This document shows, one piece after another, positions 35,810-45,127 of a stretch of DNA of 64,000 nucleotides. The translations under genes and the position numbers were made by a program. Numbering within the stretch: position 1 is the stretch's first letter; each line of letters starts with the position of its first letter. The notes below the pieces were generated by a model. The model had not been told where the DNA came from. It saw only the letters and a list, made by a program, of their open reading frames with translations, and did no database searches. Source of the DNA: Pelagimonas sp050633425 (lineage in GTDB: Bacteria > Pseudomonadota > Alphaproteobacteria > Rhodobacterales > Rhodobacteraceae); the NCBI RefSeq assembly GCF_050633425.1, contig NZ_JBOEGM010000002.1, positions 1 to 64,000 on the forward strand, in the 5' to 3' direction.

Positions 35810-36352
35810 ATGCTGCGAATTGGATGTGTGGTTGCCACGATGCTTTCCGCGCCGACCTTGGTCTCGGCCCAAGATTACACGCCGCCGGCGACAGGAACGA
35901 AATTTCTCTATGGCGTCTATGAGGGCGGTGAAGTTCCGTTGATCACCGAGACGATCACCGTTTTGGGATCAGACGAAAAAGGTTTTGTTGGTCTGGTTGA
36001 GAACAAAGAGTTCGGAAACCACACCGCGCTCTATGTGTACGGGACAACGTCAATCTATTGCGACGGTGGCTATAACCCTTTCCTAGAAGGCATTGATGCG
36101 ATTTGGCCCTTTGCGCCGGGCAAAACGGGCGAATCCGGTGCCTTTTTCGTCATTGGCAAAGATGTCGATTTTTGGCTGGAGGGAACCGCGTATGAAACAT
36201 GGGCGGTTCGTGAGTTTACCGAACACGGGTCGACTTGGGTGACACGGGTCAGCCCGGATCTGGGCATCCATGTCGATGATCTTGTTGGTGTCGAAAAGGG
36301 CGATGTTCCGAACTTTGATGCGGCCGAGATCAAAGCCTGTTTGGCATTGTAG
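35810..36352 (+). CDS. secreted protein of unknown function
   Basis: A 180-residue protein with a signal peptide to LVSA (about residue 20) and a mature beta-rich domain (TKFLYGVYEGGEVPLITETI, then VSPDLGIHVDDLVGVEKGD) with two cysteines, one near residue 83 and one near the C-terminus, which could pair. AGGAGAAATTC precedes the ATG at 35810. It stands alone between a terminator and the Tat-exported hydrolase. No family recognised. Confidence 0.65.
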   Translation: MLRIGCVVATMLSAPTLVSAQDYTPPATGTKFLYGVYEGGEVPLITETITVLGSDEKGFVGLVENKEFGNHTALYVYGTTSIYCDGGYNPFLEGIDAIWPFAPGKTGESGAFFVIGKDVDFWLEGTAYETWAVREFTEHGSTWVTRVSPDLGIHVDDLVGVEKGDVPNFDAAEIKACLAL

Positions 36353-36480
36353 GTTTCCTTCTGAGGCTCGGGTGCATCTTCCGGCAACCTCACGGATCGG
36401 TGATGTTTGCAGATACCTCTTTCCCTTGAGGCAAGACGACCTATCCTTTTGCGCGTGAACTCACGCAGAAGGACACTGCT

Positions 36481-37440
36481 ATGAAACGCCGGACTTTTTT
36501 AAAAACCTTTCCAGCCGCCGCGGCCGCCCTTGCGACGACGGCAGGTATCGTACCAATCGCCGTGGCCGCCGATGGGCATGGCGCACAAATTGTTGCCGCT
36601 CAAAAATTCAAAGTAGGTGAGATGGTTGTCACCGCGATTTCAGATGGCTACTTCAATTTGCCGCTTGAAATGCTGAATGGTGTTGATGCGGAAACCATCG
36701 CGGCCTTGCTCACCAAGGGCTATCAGGACCCCACCAATTTCCGCGCTGCTGTGAACGCCTATCTTGTGCAATCGAATGGTGAAAATTATCTGATTGATGC
36801 GGGAACAGGGGCCATTTTTGGCCCGACATTGGGCGACGTCGCCTCGGTTCTTAGTGTTTTGGGCATTCAACCTGCGGACATTTCCAAGCTGATCGTGACG
36901 CATCTGCATGGTGACCATGTTGGCGGGGCGGTCAAAGATGGTGCTGCGCTTTATCCCAACGCCGAAATGGTTGTCACGCAGACCGAAGTGGATTTCTGGA
37001 CATCGAAAGATATTCGCGATCAAGCTCCCGAACAGTTTCGGAGCTTCTTTGATTTGGCGTCAGGCGTTGTTGGGGCCTATCAGGATCGTCTGCGTCTGGT
37101 CACCGGTGAGGCGGATCTCGCTCCGGGTCTGACGGGTCGCCCTTTGCCGGGTCACACGCTGGGTCACCAAGGGGTGATGTTGGAATCGGGCGGTGACAGC
37201 CTTTTGATCTGGGGCGACGTGGTGCATGTCGCACCGGTTCAGTTGGCGCGCCCAGAAGTGACCATCGGGTTTGACACCGATCAGGAGCTGGCGGCCAAAA
37301 CCCGCGCAGACGCCTTTGCTTCGGTCGTGCAAAGCGGTCAGAAGATTGCCGGTATGCACATGCCGTTCCCCGGTGTCGGATATGTCGAGAAAGCCAGCGA
37401 AGGCTTTCGATTTGTCCCGGCCCCGTGGGATTATATGTAA
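36481..37440 (+). CDS. Tat-exported MBL-fold metallo-hydrolase
   Basis: A 319-residue metallo-beta-lactamase-fold hydrolase with an N-terminal twin-arginine signal (KRRTFLKTF, then an alanine-rich stretch to VAVA near residue 30). The zinc motif HLHGDHVGG lies at about 141-149, further ligands are in RPLPGHTLGHQ and WGDVVHVAP, and HMPFPGVGYV ends the fold. The Tat signal implies that it folds with its metals in the cytoplasm before export. AAGGACACTGCT precedes the ATG. Possible substrates include lactones and esters; none can be assigned. Confidence 0.87.
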   Translation: MKRRTFLKTFPAAAAALATTAGIVPIAVAADGHGAQIVAAQKFKVGEMVVTAISDGYFNLPLEMLNGVDAETIAALLTKGYQDPTNFRAAVNAYLVQSNGENYLIDAGTGAIFGPTLGDVASVLSVLGIQPADISKLIVTHLHGDHVGGAVKDGAALYPNAEMVVTQTEVDFWTSKDIRDQAPEQFRSFFDLASGVVGAYQDRLRLVTGEADLAPGLTGRPLPGHTLGHQGVMLESGGDSLLIWGDVVHVAPVQLARPEVTIGFDTDQELAAKTRADAFASVVQSGQKIAGMHMPFPGVGYVEKASEGFRFVPAPWDYM

Positions 37441-37593
37441 TCTCTGATCACACTATGGGCCCTCACCTGCGCGACGCCGCGGCTGGTGGGGGCCTAAACC
37501 TTTGTTTTAACTTGTCCGACCCTCGGGGCTTCGTTATTCCAAAATGAAAGGTGCCAAATCACCGTTGTCGGCATCAAGTGGGGGGTGGACCAA

Positions 37594-38340
37594 ATGAGAC
37601 GAGTGATCCGCTGTAGCGGCGCTGTTATGCTTGCTGTGTCCTTGATGGCCTGTGCCAGCGGCGTTCCAGATTCTAAACCAGATGCGACCAAAGAAACCGG
37701 AACCAACGGGTTTTTGTCCGGCATCTTGGGCGATGGATCTGCCAAGAGCGACGGGAAACCGGCCAAAACGAAACCACCGCTCAGCCGGGTGTCTTTGGCG
37801 GGCAGTGATGTGCGTGTGTCCGGCCCCGACGGCTATTGCATTGATCCCGTAACCGTCGAGACATCTAAAGAACGCGGTTTTGCTTTGATCGCCTCGTGTC
37901 ACATTTTGTCGGGTGGCAAGATTGGGGAACCCGTTGAACCGGTGTTGATCACCGTAACGGTTGGTCCGAAAGGCAAGGTTTCGGATATTCCGACACCTCA
38001 ACAATTGGCGGCAACAGCGGGCCATGCCTTGCTGGGTGGCGAAACCGGCGATGGGTTTTCGATGGCCAACTTGGACGGTGGTGGCGATAGTCAGCTAAAA
38101 GGCGGTGATACCAGGCATTGGCGTGGCGCGTTTTTGCAGGGGGATCGGTTGGTTGGATTGGCGTTGTATGCGCCCAAAGGCAGCGCCTATGCCGGGCCAC
38201 ATGGTGGTGGCATGTTGGGTAAATTGCACAACAAGATTGCATCGCTAAGCCCGGGTGGTCATTCTGAGCCGGCAAATCCCGCGAAAGCCGCCAAAAAACC
38301 GCAGGAAGAAACCGTTTTGGGGCGTTTATTCAGGCGTTAA
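37594..38340 (+). CDS. predicted lipoprotein of unknown function
   Basis: A 248-residue protein with a lipoprotein signal: a hydrophobic stretch to the lipobox LMAC with the lipidated cysteine near residue 20. After a low-complexity linker comes a domain with GSDVRVSGPDGYCIDPVTVE, GFALIASCHILSGG and a C-terminal basic tail. The paired cysteines (near residues 86 and 103) may form a disulfide. GGGGGTGG lies upstream of the ATG at 37594; a GTG at 37585 is an alternative. I recall similar roseobacter lipoproteins without known function. Confidence 0.7.
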   Translation: MRRVIRCSGAVMLAVSLMACASGVPDSKPDATKETGTNGFLSGILGDGSAKSDGKPAKTKPPLSRVSLAGSDVRVSGPDGYCIDPVTVETSKERGFALIASCHILSGGKIGEPVEPVLITVTVGPKGKVSDIPTPQQLAATAGHALLGGETGDGFSMANLDGGGDSQLKGGDTRHWRGAFLQGDRLVGLALYAPKGSAYAGPHGGGMLGKLHNKIASLSPGGHSEPANPAKAAKKPQEETVLGRLFRR

Positions 38341-38442
38341 GATTTGTAATACTACTGTCGGGTCAAAAGAGCTGGCCGGTTAGTCGGGGCGTGGATATCC
38401 ATGCGGCTGGCTTTCCAAGCTAGCAGATTTGCGGAGCAAAAC

Positions 38443-39216
38443 ATGAGTGGCGAAAAGCAAGGTTGGTTGGATCGTTCGCTGGAGCAGGGGGCTTTGCGCC
38501 GTTGGTCACGCGCCTCGCGGTCTGCTGGAAATACCGATTTGGCTGAGCTGCGCAATCAACGTCAACGCGCCCGCAAGCTTAAGCAACATCTCGACCAGCT
38601 AATCCATGTGGCTGACTCGCGCCTTGCGCTTCCCTATATCGGGAATCAGTCTTTCCCGCGGCCTGCGGATGCCGATTGGGCCTGGCGACCCGAGTTGTGG
38701 TGCGGTCCTTTACCTGAACAGGGCTTGTCTTCTGTCCAATCAAAATCAATGCTTGGGAGTGAAGTCACACTGTTTCACGACTGCCAGCATTCGGAGCTGA
38801 CCCTTCGCCAAATCCGCAATATGCGTGAGGAAGACCTTGCAGCGTTTGGGCTGCGCATGGATGTTTTTCGTTTCGACGGATCGTATTTATCGCTGGCTGT
38901 TGATCTGCCCGAGGAGGCAAGCCGAGGGTTGTTGCGCAAACATCTGATCCGCATTGAGACCATCGTTGAGATGGAAAAACCGTTGGAAATCTTTGCCCGG
39001 CTCAATATCAAACACGGGCCCAATACCGAACAGATCGTGCGCGAATTGCCGTTGAACGAAGAAGATATCGTTGTTGAGTTTGATCTTGCCTATACAAAGC
39101 TTAACGAAAAGCGGGTTGAGAAAATGTGGCTCGATTTGATTTTTGAAGGCCCGCAAATGAATCAGGTGATCTTGCGAGATCTTACCTTTAGCCGCCGCAA
39201 GCGGGCGGAGCTGTGA
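38443..39216 (+). CDS. DUF6478 family protein
   Basis: A 257-residue cytoplasmic protein. Recognisable stretches are RWSRASRSAGNTDLAELRNQ, DADWAWRPELWCGPLPEQGL and EVTLFHDCQHSELTLRQIRN. I recall this as a DUF6478 protein, widespread in Rhodobacteraceae and uncharacterised. The ATG at 38443 is chosen because GGAG precedes it. The beta-sandwich-like middle (SYLSLAVDLPEEAS and LNIKHGPNTEQIVRELPLNE) suggests a carbohydrate-binding-like fold. It is followed 16 bases later by a small partner gene. Confidence 0.7.
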   Translation: MSGEKQGWLDRSLEQGALRRWSRASRSAGNTDLAELRNQRQRARKLKQHLDQLIHVADSRLALPYIGNQSFPRPADADWAWRPELWCGPLPEQGLSSVQSKSMLGSEVTLFHDCQHSELTLRQIRNMREEDLAAFGLRMDVFRFDGSYLSLAVDLPEEASRGLLRKHLIRIETIVEMEKPLEIFARLNIKHGPNTEQIVRELPLNEEDIVVEFDLAYTKLNEKRVEKMWLDLIFEGPQMNQVILRDLTFSRRKRAEL

Positions 39217-39232
39217 CAGGAGCATGCACACC

Positions 39233-39610
39233 ATGAGCGCCTTTTCCCTCACCAAAACCCGCTTTCGTGAAGGCCAGTGGGAAGGTCTATTGACCGCCAT
39301 CGAAAAGGACGCGGCGCAGCCAGAAATCGCCGTGACTTTGCGTGATTTACCCGTGCGTGGCGTGACAATGACCGAAACCAAGGAGCCGGGGCGCTGGGTT
39401 ATTCAAATCCCGGTTCCTGTCGAGGCCGTCGGTGATGGTGTGCAAACCTTTTTGATCACTGATGCCAACGCGGACGTGGTCCTTGAGAGTTTCACGCTGA
39501 TTGCAGGTGAAGTGCTCGGTGAAGACATTCGCGCCGAAGTTGATCTTTTGCGGGCGGAACTGGATATGCTCAAACGTGCCTTTCGCCGACACTGCCTTGA
39601 AACTTCCTAA
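39233..39610 (+). CDS. small conserved partner of the DUF6478 gene
   Basis: A 125-residue soluble protein: a strand-rich N-terminal part (REGQWEGLLTAIEKDAAQPE, RWVIQIPVPVEAVGDGVQTF) and a C-terminal helix RAELDMLKRAFRRHCLE. AGGAG lies ten bases before the ATG at 39233. The close spacing after the DUF6478 gene indicates one transcript and probably a shared job, unknown. Confidence 0.65.
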   Translation: MSAFSLTKTRFREGQWEGLLTAIEKDAAQPEIAVTLRDLPVRGVTMTETKEPGRWVIQIPVPVEAVGDGVQTFLITDANADVVLESFTLIAGEVLGEDIRAEVDLLRAELDMLKRAFRRHCLETS

Positions 39611-39745
39611 TTTTTAAATATTTTTCGGCCGATCGACGTTTGACGTATTTGGCCTGCGGTCCGGGAAAGTGGCGACATTCTCCATGCGCACTTGACGTTG
39701 TGTGCCCAACGCTCCACCGTGCCGCTATGCCATCAAGGAGCAAAC

Positions 39746-40660
39746 ATGTCCCCGTTTCGCGGAATCGCACTGAAGCTTTGCTCGGTGTTCCTGTTCACGA
39801 TTATGGCCTCTTTGATCAAGGCCACAGCTGATCTGGTTCCCCCAGGAGAAGCCGTGTTTTTCCGCAGCTTTTTTGCCATTCCGATTATTGTCTGCTGGCT
39901 TGCAATGCGCGGAGATTTAAAAACCGGGTTCAAGGTCAAGCGCCCCTTGGGGCATTTCTGGCGCGGGGCCATTGGGGTATCCGCGATGGGGTTTGGCTTC
40001 GCCTCACTCGGATTGCTGCCACTACCGGAAGTGACCGCCATTGGTTACGCGGCCCCGATGCTGACTTTGATCCTCGCTGCGATCTTGCTTGGTGAACGCC
40101 TGCGCCTGTTTCGTATCAGCGCCGTTGTCTTGGGGCTGGTCGGCGTGGTCGTGGCGATGTGGCCGCGCTTGTCCTTGGACGATATCGACAAAGTCGCCGC
40201 GCTGGGCGTGAGTTGCGTTTTGATTTCGGCAGTGCTGCGCGCGTTGGCGCATGTTCATATTCGCAAATTGGTCGCCACCGAAGAAACCTCGGCCATTGTC
40301 TTTTACTTTTCGCTGACCGCGACCTTGTTTTCGCTTGTGACGGTGCCCTTTGGATGGGCTTGGCCGGGGATTGCCGGGGCCGGAATGTTGATTGCGTCGG
40401 GGCTTGTTGGCGGTGTCGCCCAGATATTCCTGACGTCTGCGTATAAATTCGCCGAGGCCGCTGTCCTTGCCCCGTTTGATTACGCGTCAATCTTATTCGC
40501 GATCCTGTTTGGCTATTTTTTCTTTGCCGAAGTGCCAACCAATATGGTGCTTGCCGGGTCCGCAATTGTAATGGCGGCGGGTGGCCTCATTATTTGGCGC
40601 GAGCGGCAATTGGGGATGGAGCGCGGAAAGGCCCGCCCGGGCATGACCCCGCAGGGTTAA
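39746..40660 (+). CDS. EamA-family (DMT) transporter
   Basis: A 304-residue inner-membrane protein with ten hydrophobic helices in two EamA repeats (about 8-140 and 150-285). Markers are AVFFRSFFAIPIIVCWLAMR in the first half, YAAPMLTLILAAILLGERL at the end of repeat one, and PFDYASILFAILFGYFFFAE in repeat two. AAGGAGCAAAC precedes the ATG at 39746. Such proteins export or import small metabolites; the substrate is not predictable. Convergent with the amine oxidase gene, stops overlapping by three bases. Confidence 0.85.
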   Translation: MSPFRGIALKLCSVFLFTIMASLIKATADLVPPGEAVFFRSFFAIPIIVCWLAMRGDLKTGFKVKRPLGHFWRGAIGVSAMGFGFASLGLLPLPEVTAIGYAAPMLTLILAAILLGERLRLFRISAVVLGLVGVVVAMWPRLSLDDIDKVAALGVSCVLISAVLRALAHVHIRKLVATEETSAIVFYFSLTATLFSLVTVPFGWAWPGIAGAGMLIASGLVGGVAQIFLTSAYKFAEAAVLAPFDYASILFAILFGYFFFAEVPTNMVLAGSAIVMAAGGLIIWRERQLGMERGKARPGMTPQG

Positions 40661-41970
40661 AGGTCCAACATTTCAGCCGCGAAATAGGCAGGTGCCAAAA
40701 GCCAACGCCGATGCCGTCCAAACGGAAACCGGCTCGGGGGTTGCTTGAGAATTTTTGGCAAGGGGCGTTCGTCGATCATGTGTTGGGCAAGCATATGTCC
40801 GCAATAGCTGCTCATGGCGACTCCGTTGCCGTGATAGCCCATCGCCGCAAAGAGACCTTTATGGTTTGGCACCTCGCCTACGAAGGGCACCAAGCCCGGC
40901 ATGATGGAGATCAACCCTGACCATTCATGGGTCACGTCAACATGAGACCAGCCCGGAAATAACCGGTTAAAATCCGCATGAATTTTGCGCGAGATTTTGT
41001 TTTGCGCGCCCTGGGTCGCCCGCAAGCCACCGCGCATCCCAAACAAAAACCGCCCATCTGGTAACAGTCTGAAATAGTGCAGCAATTGACGTGAATCATA
41101 GGACATCTGGCTTGACCACCAGCCGGCTTGCTCACGCTCTTCTTTGCTTAGGGGGCGGGTCATTAAAACGCTGGATTGTACGGGCAAATACCGGGCTTTG
41201 AGCCAATCAGGAAGGTTTTCAGACGAATACCCATTGGTCGCCAGAATAACGCGCCGCGCTGAAATGGTCTTGCCTTGAACGGTGAGCGACCATCCCGATT
41301 GGGTTTCGCTCAAATCTGAAACCTGGGCGTTTTGGAACAAGGTTGCCCCGGCATCTTGGGCAATTGTCGCCAGTCCGCTATGGTATTTTTGCGGGTTCAA
41401 TGCAAAACCGACAGGTGTCGTCATTGCGCCAAACCACGGGCCATTTAGCCCATGCGCGGCCAATTCAGGCTTTGAAATCAGCTGCGGCGTGACGCCGTAA
41501 CAGGTTTCTACTTCCTTTGCCTCGGCTTGCAAAGCTCGCCAGGCACGGGCGGAATGTGCAAGACAGGTTTCGCCTTGTGAATGGGTGTCGGCGTCGATCT
41601 TGTGGTGATCAAGCAACGCGCGAACGTGGTTTATCGACGCTACCTGAGTATCATGCCATTCTTGTGTCGCCTCGGCCCCATAGCGCCGCTGCATTTGCGA
41701 ATGAGGGAGTTTTGTCCCACCAAGGCAGCAAAAACCGCCATTGCGCCCCGAGGCCCCCCAACCGGGCGACATGGCTTCAAACACCGCAACATCAACCCCG
41801 GATCGTGCCAAAGTGGTGGCTGCATTCAGACCCGTAAAGCCACCGCCGATAATGGCTGTGTCAACGGTAAGATTGGTCGAGACCTCGGACCATGTCTGGG
41901 CGCTTTGGGTCGTTGCCCAATACCGTCCGGTGTTTTCTGCATAGGCGGCAGGTTCGTATATCCGGTTCAT
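40657..41970 (-). CDS. FAD-dependent oxidoreductase (gamma-glutamylputrescine oxidase-like)
   Basis: A 437-residue DAO-family flavoprotein with the FAD-binding GxGxxG at about 42-47 (AIIGGGFTGLNAATTLARSG), the ribityl-contact segment GWGASGRNGGFCCLGG and the C-terminal FAD motif GLFAAMGYHGNGVAMSSYCG. Length and motifs match PuuB/OrdL-type amine oxidases. It is the last gene of a minus-strand operon and starts within the stop of the PotI-like permease (ATGA), so it probably oxidises the polyamine or conjugate imported by that transporter. The exact substrate is inferred. Confidence 0.83.
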   Translation of the reverse strand: MNRIYEPAAYAENTGRYWATTQSAQTWSEVSTNLTVDTAIIGGGFTGLNAATTLARSGVDVAVFEAMSPGWGASGRNGGFCCLGGTKLPHSQMQRRYGAEATQEWHDTQVASINHVRALLDHHKIDADTHSQGETCLAHSARAWRALQAEAKEVETCYGVTPQLISKPELAAHGLNGPWFGAMTTPVGFALNPQKYHSGLATIAQDAGATLFQNAQVSDLSETQSGWSLTVQGKTISARRVILATNGYSSENLPDWLKARYLPVQSSVLMTRPLSKEEREQAGWWSSQMSYDSRQLLHYFRLLPDGRFLFGMRGGLRATQGAQNKISRKIHADFNRLFPGWSHVDVTHEWSGLISIMPGLVPFVGEVPNHKGLFAAMGYHGNGVAMSSYCGHMLAQHMIDERPLPKILKQPPSRFPFGRHRRWLLAPAYFAAEMLDL

Positions 41971-42785
41971 GTGAGGCGCTCAGCGGCGCGTTCTTCGCGG
42001 GCTTGCCGCACCGCTGCGCGTTTGGACATGAGAGATGTCGTAACCACGCCAAGTGTCACGATCCCGATCATGATGGTCGACAATGCGTTGATTTCAGGGC
42101 TGACACCAAGCCGCACGGCGGAAAAAACCTTGATCGGCAAAGTTGTTGCACCGGGGCCTGTGGTGAAGGAGGCGATTACCAGATCGTCGAGCGAGAGAGT
42201 GAAAGCCAGCAACCAGCCTGAGATAACCGCCGGTGCAATTATCGGCAGTGTCACAAGGCGAAAGGCCTCAAACGGTGAGCAGCCGAGATCAAGCGCTGCC
42301 TCTTCGAGGGAGCGGTCGAAGCTCACCAACCGCGAGCTGACCACCACCGAGACATAGCACATAGCGAAGGTCGTGTGGGCCAGGATCACAGTGAGAATAC
42401 CGCGATCCAGACCGATGCCGATAAAAAGCAGGAGGAGCGACAGACCGGTGATCACTTCGGGCATCACAAGCGGGGCATAGATCATCCCGGAAAATAACGT
42501 GCGGCCATTAAACCGACCGCCGCGCACCAAAACATAAGCCGCCATCGTGCCAAGGACGGTGGCAATGCTGGAGGCAAAAAACGCAACCTTGAGCGTAACC
42601 CAGGCGGCCTGCAAAAAGTCTTCGTTCTGCAACAGTTCTCCGTACCATTTCGTCGAAAATCCGGCCCAAACGGTGACGAGGCGGGATGAATTGAAGCTGT
42701 AGACAACCAGAATGATCATCGGCAGGTAGAGGAACGCGAACCCAAGGGTGAGCGAGGTGGTGTTGAACCAGGAAAACCGTCTCAT
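41967..42785 (-). CDS. potI: polyamine ABC transporter permease (PotI-like)
   Basis: A 272-residue permease with six predicted helices. Family marks are FLYLPMIILVVYSFNSSRL near the start and the EAA loop DRSLEEAALDLGCSPFEAFR followed by PIIAPAVISGWLLAFTLSLD and DLVIASFTTGPGATTLPIKV. The ATG at 42785 overlaps the PotH-like stop (ATGA); the upstream extension to 42887 is rejected. Confidence 0.88.
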   Translation of the reverse strand: MRRFSWFNTTSLTLGFAFLYLPMIILVVYSFNSSRLVTVWAGFSTKWYGELLQNEDFLQAAWVTLKVAFFASSIATVLGTMAAYVLVRGGRFNGRTLFSGMIYAPLVMPEVITGLSLLLLFIGIGLDRGILTVILAHTTFAMCYVSVVVSSRLVSFDRSLEEAALDLGCSPFEAFRLVTLPIIAPAVISGWLLAFTLSLDDLVIASFTTGPGATTLPIKVFSAVRLGVSPEINALSTIMIGIVTLGVVTTSLMSKRAAVRQAREERAAERLT

Positions 42786-43672
42786 TGATCGGCCTCCTGC
42801 TGTTTTTGCTGATTGAGCTGAAACAGGACAATCGGCACGATCAGGATCAGCAACAGGATCACAGCGACGGCGCTGGCGACAGGCCAATCGCGGTTTGAGA
42901 AGAATTCTTCATACAGAACTTTACCGATCATTAAGGTGTCTGAACCACCTAGAAGCGAGGGGATAACAAATTCGCCGAGGGCTGGGATAAAGACGAGGAA
43001 ACATCCGGCAAACACACCGGCGCGCGACATCGGAAAGGTCACGAGCCAAAAGGCCTGCAGGCGCGAACAGCCAAGGTCTTCGGCGGCCTCAAGCAATGAG
43101 TCATCCATCTTTTCCAGCGCCGAATAGATCGGCAAAACCATAAACGGCAGATAGGTGTAAACGATGCCGATATAGACGGCGGTGTTGGTGTTCAGGATAA
43201 CCAATGGTTCCGATATGATGCCAAGCCCCATCAGCAATTGGTTGAGAAGGCCTTCGGTGCTCAGGATACCTTTCCACGCGTAAACCCGGATCAAAAAGCT
43301 GGTCCAAAACGGCAGGATAATGAGCATGAGCAGGGTTGGTCGCCATTCCGGCGCGGCGCGGGCCATGCCATAGGCAATCGGATATCCAACCAGCAGCGTT
43401 AGGACGGTTGAGATGACCGCGATTTGAAGGGAGCTTAGATAGGCTTTGTAATACAGCGGGTCTTCGCTCAGGAATGTATAATTTTCGAAATCAAGCTCTG
43501 CAAAGAACTCTTTGATACCGCTCCAGCCTTCGGAAAGTTCCAAGAGTGGGAGGTATGGGGGCCGGGCAATGGCCGCATCCGACAGTGAAATTTTGAAGAC
43601 GATGACAAACGGCACCAGAAACAGGGCCAAAAGCCAGAGATAGGGAATGGCAATCAGTGTGGCGCGCCGCAT
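42782..43672 (-). CDS. potH: polyamine ABC transporter permease (PotH-like)
   Basis: A 296-residue permease with a typical N-terminus (LIAIPYLWLLALFLVPFVIV), the extracytoplasmic segment ENYTFLSEDPLYYKAYLSSL and the EAA loop DDSLLEAAEDLGCSRLQAFW. PALGEFVIPSLLGGSDTLMI is diagnostic for PotB/PotH proteins. It pairs with PotI and follows the ATPase gene by 48 bases. Confidence 0.9.
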   Translation of the reverse strand: MRRATLIAIPYLWLLALFLVPFVIVFKISLSDAAIARPPYLPLLELSEGWSGIKEFFAELDFENYTFLSEDPLYYKAYLSSLQIAVISTVLTLLVGYPIAYGMARAAPEWRPTLLMLIILPFWTSFLIRVYAWKGILSTEGLLNQLLMGLGIISEPLVILNTNTAVYIGIVYTYLPFMVLPIYSALEKMDDSLLEAAEDLGCSRLQAFWLVTFPMSRAGVFAGCFLVFIPALGEFVIPSLLGGSDTLMIGKVLYEEFFSNRDWPVASAVAVILLLILIVPIVLFQLNQQKQQEADQ

Positions 43673-43720
43673 GTCAGAAAAACCTCGGAGCTGCGTTCAG
43701 GTCGGGGATGGAGCCGCGGT

Positions 43721-45070
43721 TCATGCGTCTTTCTCCAAGACAATCCCGGCGGTGGCCGTAAAGCTGAGCCAAACATCGTCGTCCCAAGTGATCTGCCGTC
43801 TGGACACGCGCCGCGTGTTTGCAATCTGCGCTTTGACCATCGTGCCGGTTTCAAGCTTCACATGATATGTTGAGATATTGCCAAGATACGCAATGTCGAC
43901 GACTTTTCCGTGTAACACGTTTGGCGCATCAACCTTGGTTGTTGAGATATTGAGCTTTTCCGGGCGAAGGGCCAAAACGACCTCTTTGCCTGCCAAAGCT
44001 GCGTCAGCGTTGCTGGCGACCAGAGGATCGGCCTCATGTGACCAGCGTATTGCCAACCCACCATCGGGAATATTTGACGGCATTGGAGATGGTTTGGGTG
44101 GGGTTGCTTGCGGTGCGGGGGGCTTTGCTGGCTCGGGGCGCTTGCCGAGAACTGGCTCAAGCAAGGTGTCATGCAACCAGACCCCGCGGGCATTTGGTTG
44201 CGGTTTGCGATCATCAGTTTTTTCAGCAGCTGGCGTTGGCGCGACAGCAGGTCCCGGCGTCGGGGCAGACTGAAGCACAGAGGTCGGCCTGGCTTCGGCT
44301 GTGCCTTCGATCAGATTGACGTCACCAATGAAATCAGCAACATAGACCGAGTTCGGTGCCTCGTAGATCACGTCCGGTGTCGCGACCTGAACAATCTTAC
44401 CGTGATCCATAACCGCGACACGGCTAGCGACGGTCATGGCCTCTTCTTGGTCGTGGGTCACAATCACAAATGTTGTGCCGGTGCTCTCTTGGATGTCCAT
44501 GAGTTCAAACTGGGTCTCTTGACGCAACTTCTTATCAAGCGCGCCCAAAGGTTCATCCAGCAACAATAGTTTGGGGGCTTTGGCCAAAGATCTGGCGAGG
44601 GCGACACGCTGTCTTTGCCCGCCCGAAATTTGATGCGGCTTGCGTTTTGCAAAATCGCTGAGCCGGGTCAGGCGCAGCATCTCATCGACACGGGCGCTGA
44701 TTCGATCCGAAGCCATGCCTTCACGCTTGAGGCCAAAAGCGATGTTTTCCCAAACCGTCAAATGCGGGAAAAGCGCATAGCTTTGGAACATCATGTTCAC
44801 AGCGCGTTTGTTCGGGGGTACTTGGCCAATGTCTTGACCTGCCAAAAGAATTTTCCCATCTGTCGGGGTCTCAAACCCCGCCAACATACGCATCATCGTT
44901 GTTTTCCCGCAGCCAGATGGCCCGAGAAGCGCAAAGAATTCCTTGGCGTAAATTTTCTGAGAAAGGTTGTCGATTGCAGTGAAATCGCCAAAACGCTTGG
45001 TGACATTCACAAATTCAATCAAAGGCTTTTCCTCGGGATTTTCCCAAGGGGCAAAGACGGTCTGAGCCAT
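43721..45070 (-). CDS. potG: polyamine ABC transporter ATP-binding protein with a proline-rich insertion
   Basis: A 449-residue ATPase, about 75 longer than usual PotA/PotG. Walker A GPSGCGKTT (about 50-58), signature QISGGQRQRVALARSL (about 148-163), Walker B LLLLDEPLGALD and the switch histidine in VTHDQEEAM are intact. The TOBE region begins IGDVNLIEG near 248 but is then interrupted by a Pro/Ala-rich insert at about 261-337 (TPGPAVAPTPAAEKTDD, PAKPPAPQATPPKPSPMP), after which it resumes with VVLALRPEKLNIS. The start at 45070 is chosen over a TTG five codons upstream. Confidence 0.85.
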   Translation of the reverse strand: MAQTVFAPWENPEEKPLIEFVNVTKRFGDFTAIDNLSQKIYAKEFFALLGPSGCGKTTMMRMLAGFETPTDGKILLAGQDIGQVPPNKRAVNMMFQSYALFPHLTVWENIAFGLKREGMASDRISARVDEMLRLTRLSDFAKRKPHQISGGQRQRVALARSLAKAPKLLLLDEPLGALDKKLRQETQFELMDIQESTGTTFVIVTHDQEEAMTVASRVAVMDHGKIVQVATPDVIYEAPNSVYVADFIGDVNLIEGTAEARPTSVLQSAPTPGPAVAPTPAAEKTDDRKPQPNARGVWLHDTLLEPVLGKRPEPAKPPAPQATPPKPSPMPSNIPDGGLAIRWSHEADPLVASNADAALAGKEVVLALRPEKLNISTTKVDAPNVLHGKVVDIAYLGNISTYHVKLETGTMVKAQIANTRRVSRRQITWDDDVWLSFTATAGIVLEKDA

Positions 45071-45127
45071 GTGTTTTCCCGGCAAAATGCCCGCTCCACG
45101 AGGGAACGGGCCGTTCCTGTCAAAGGC

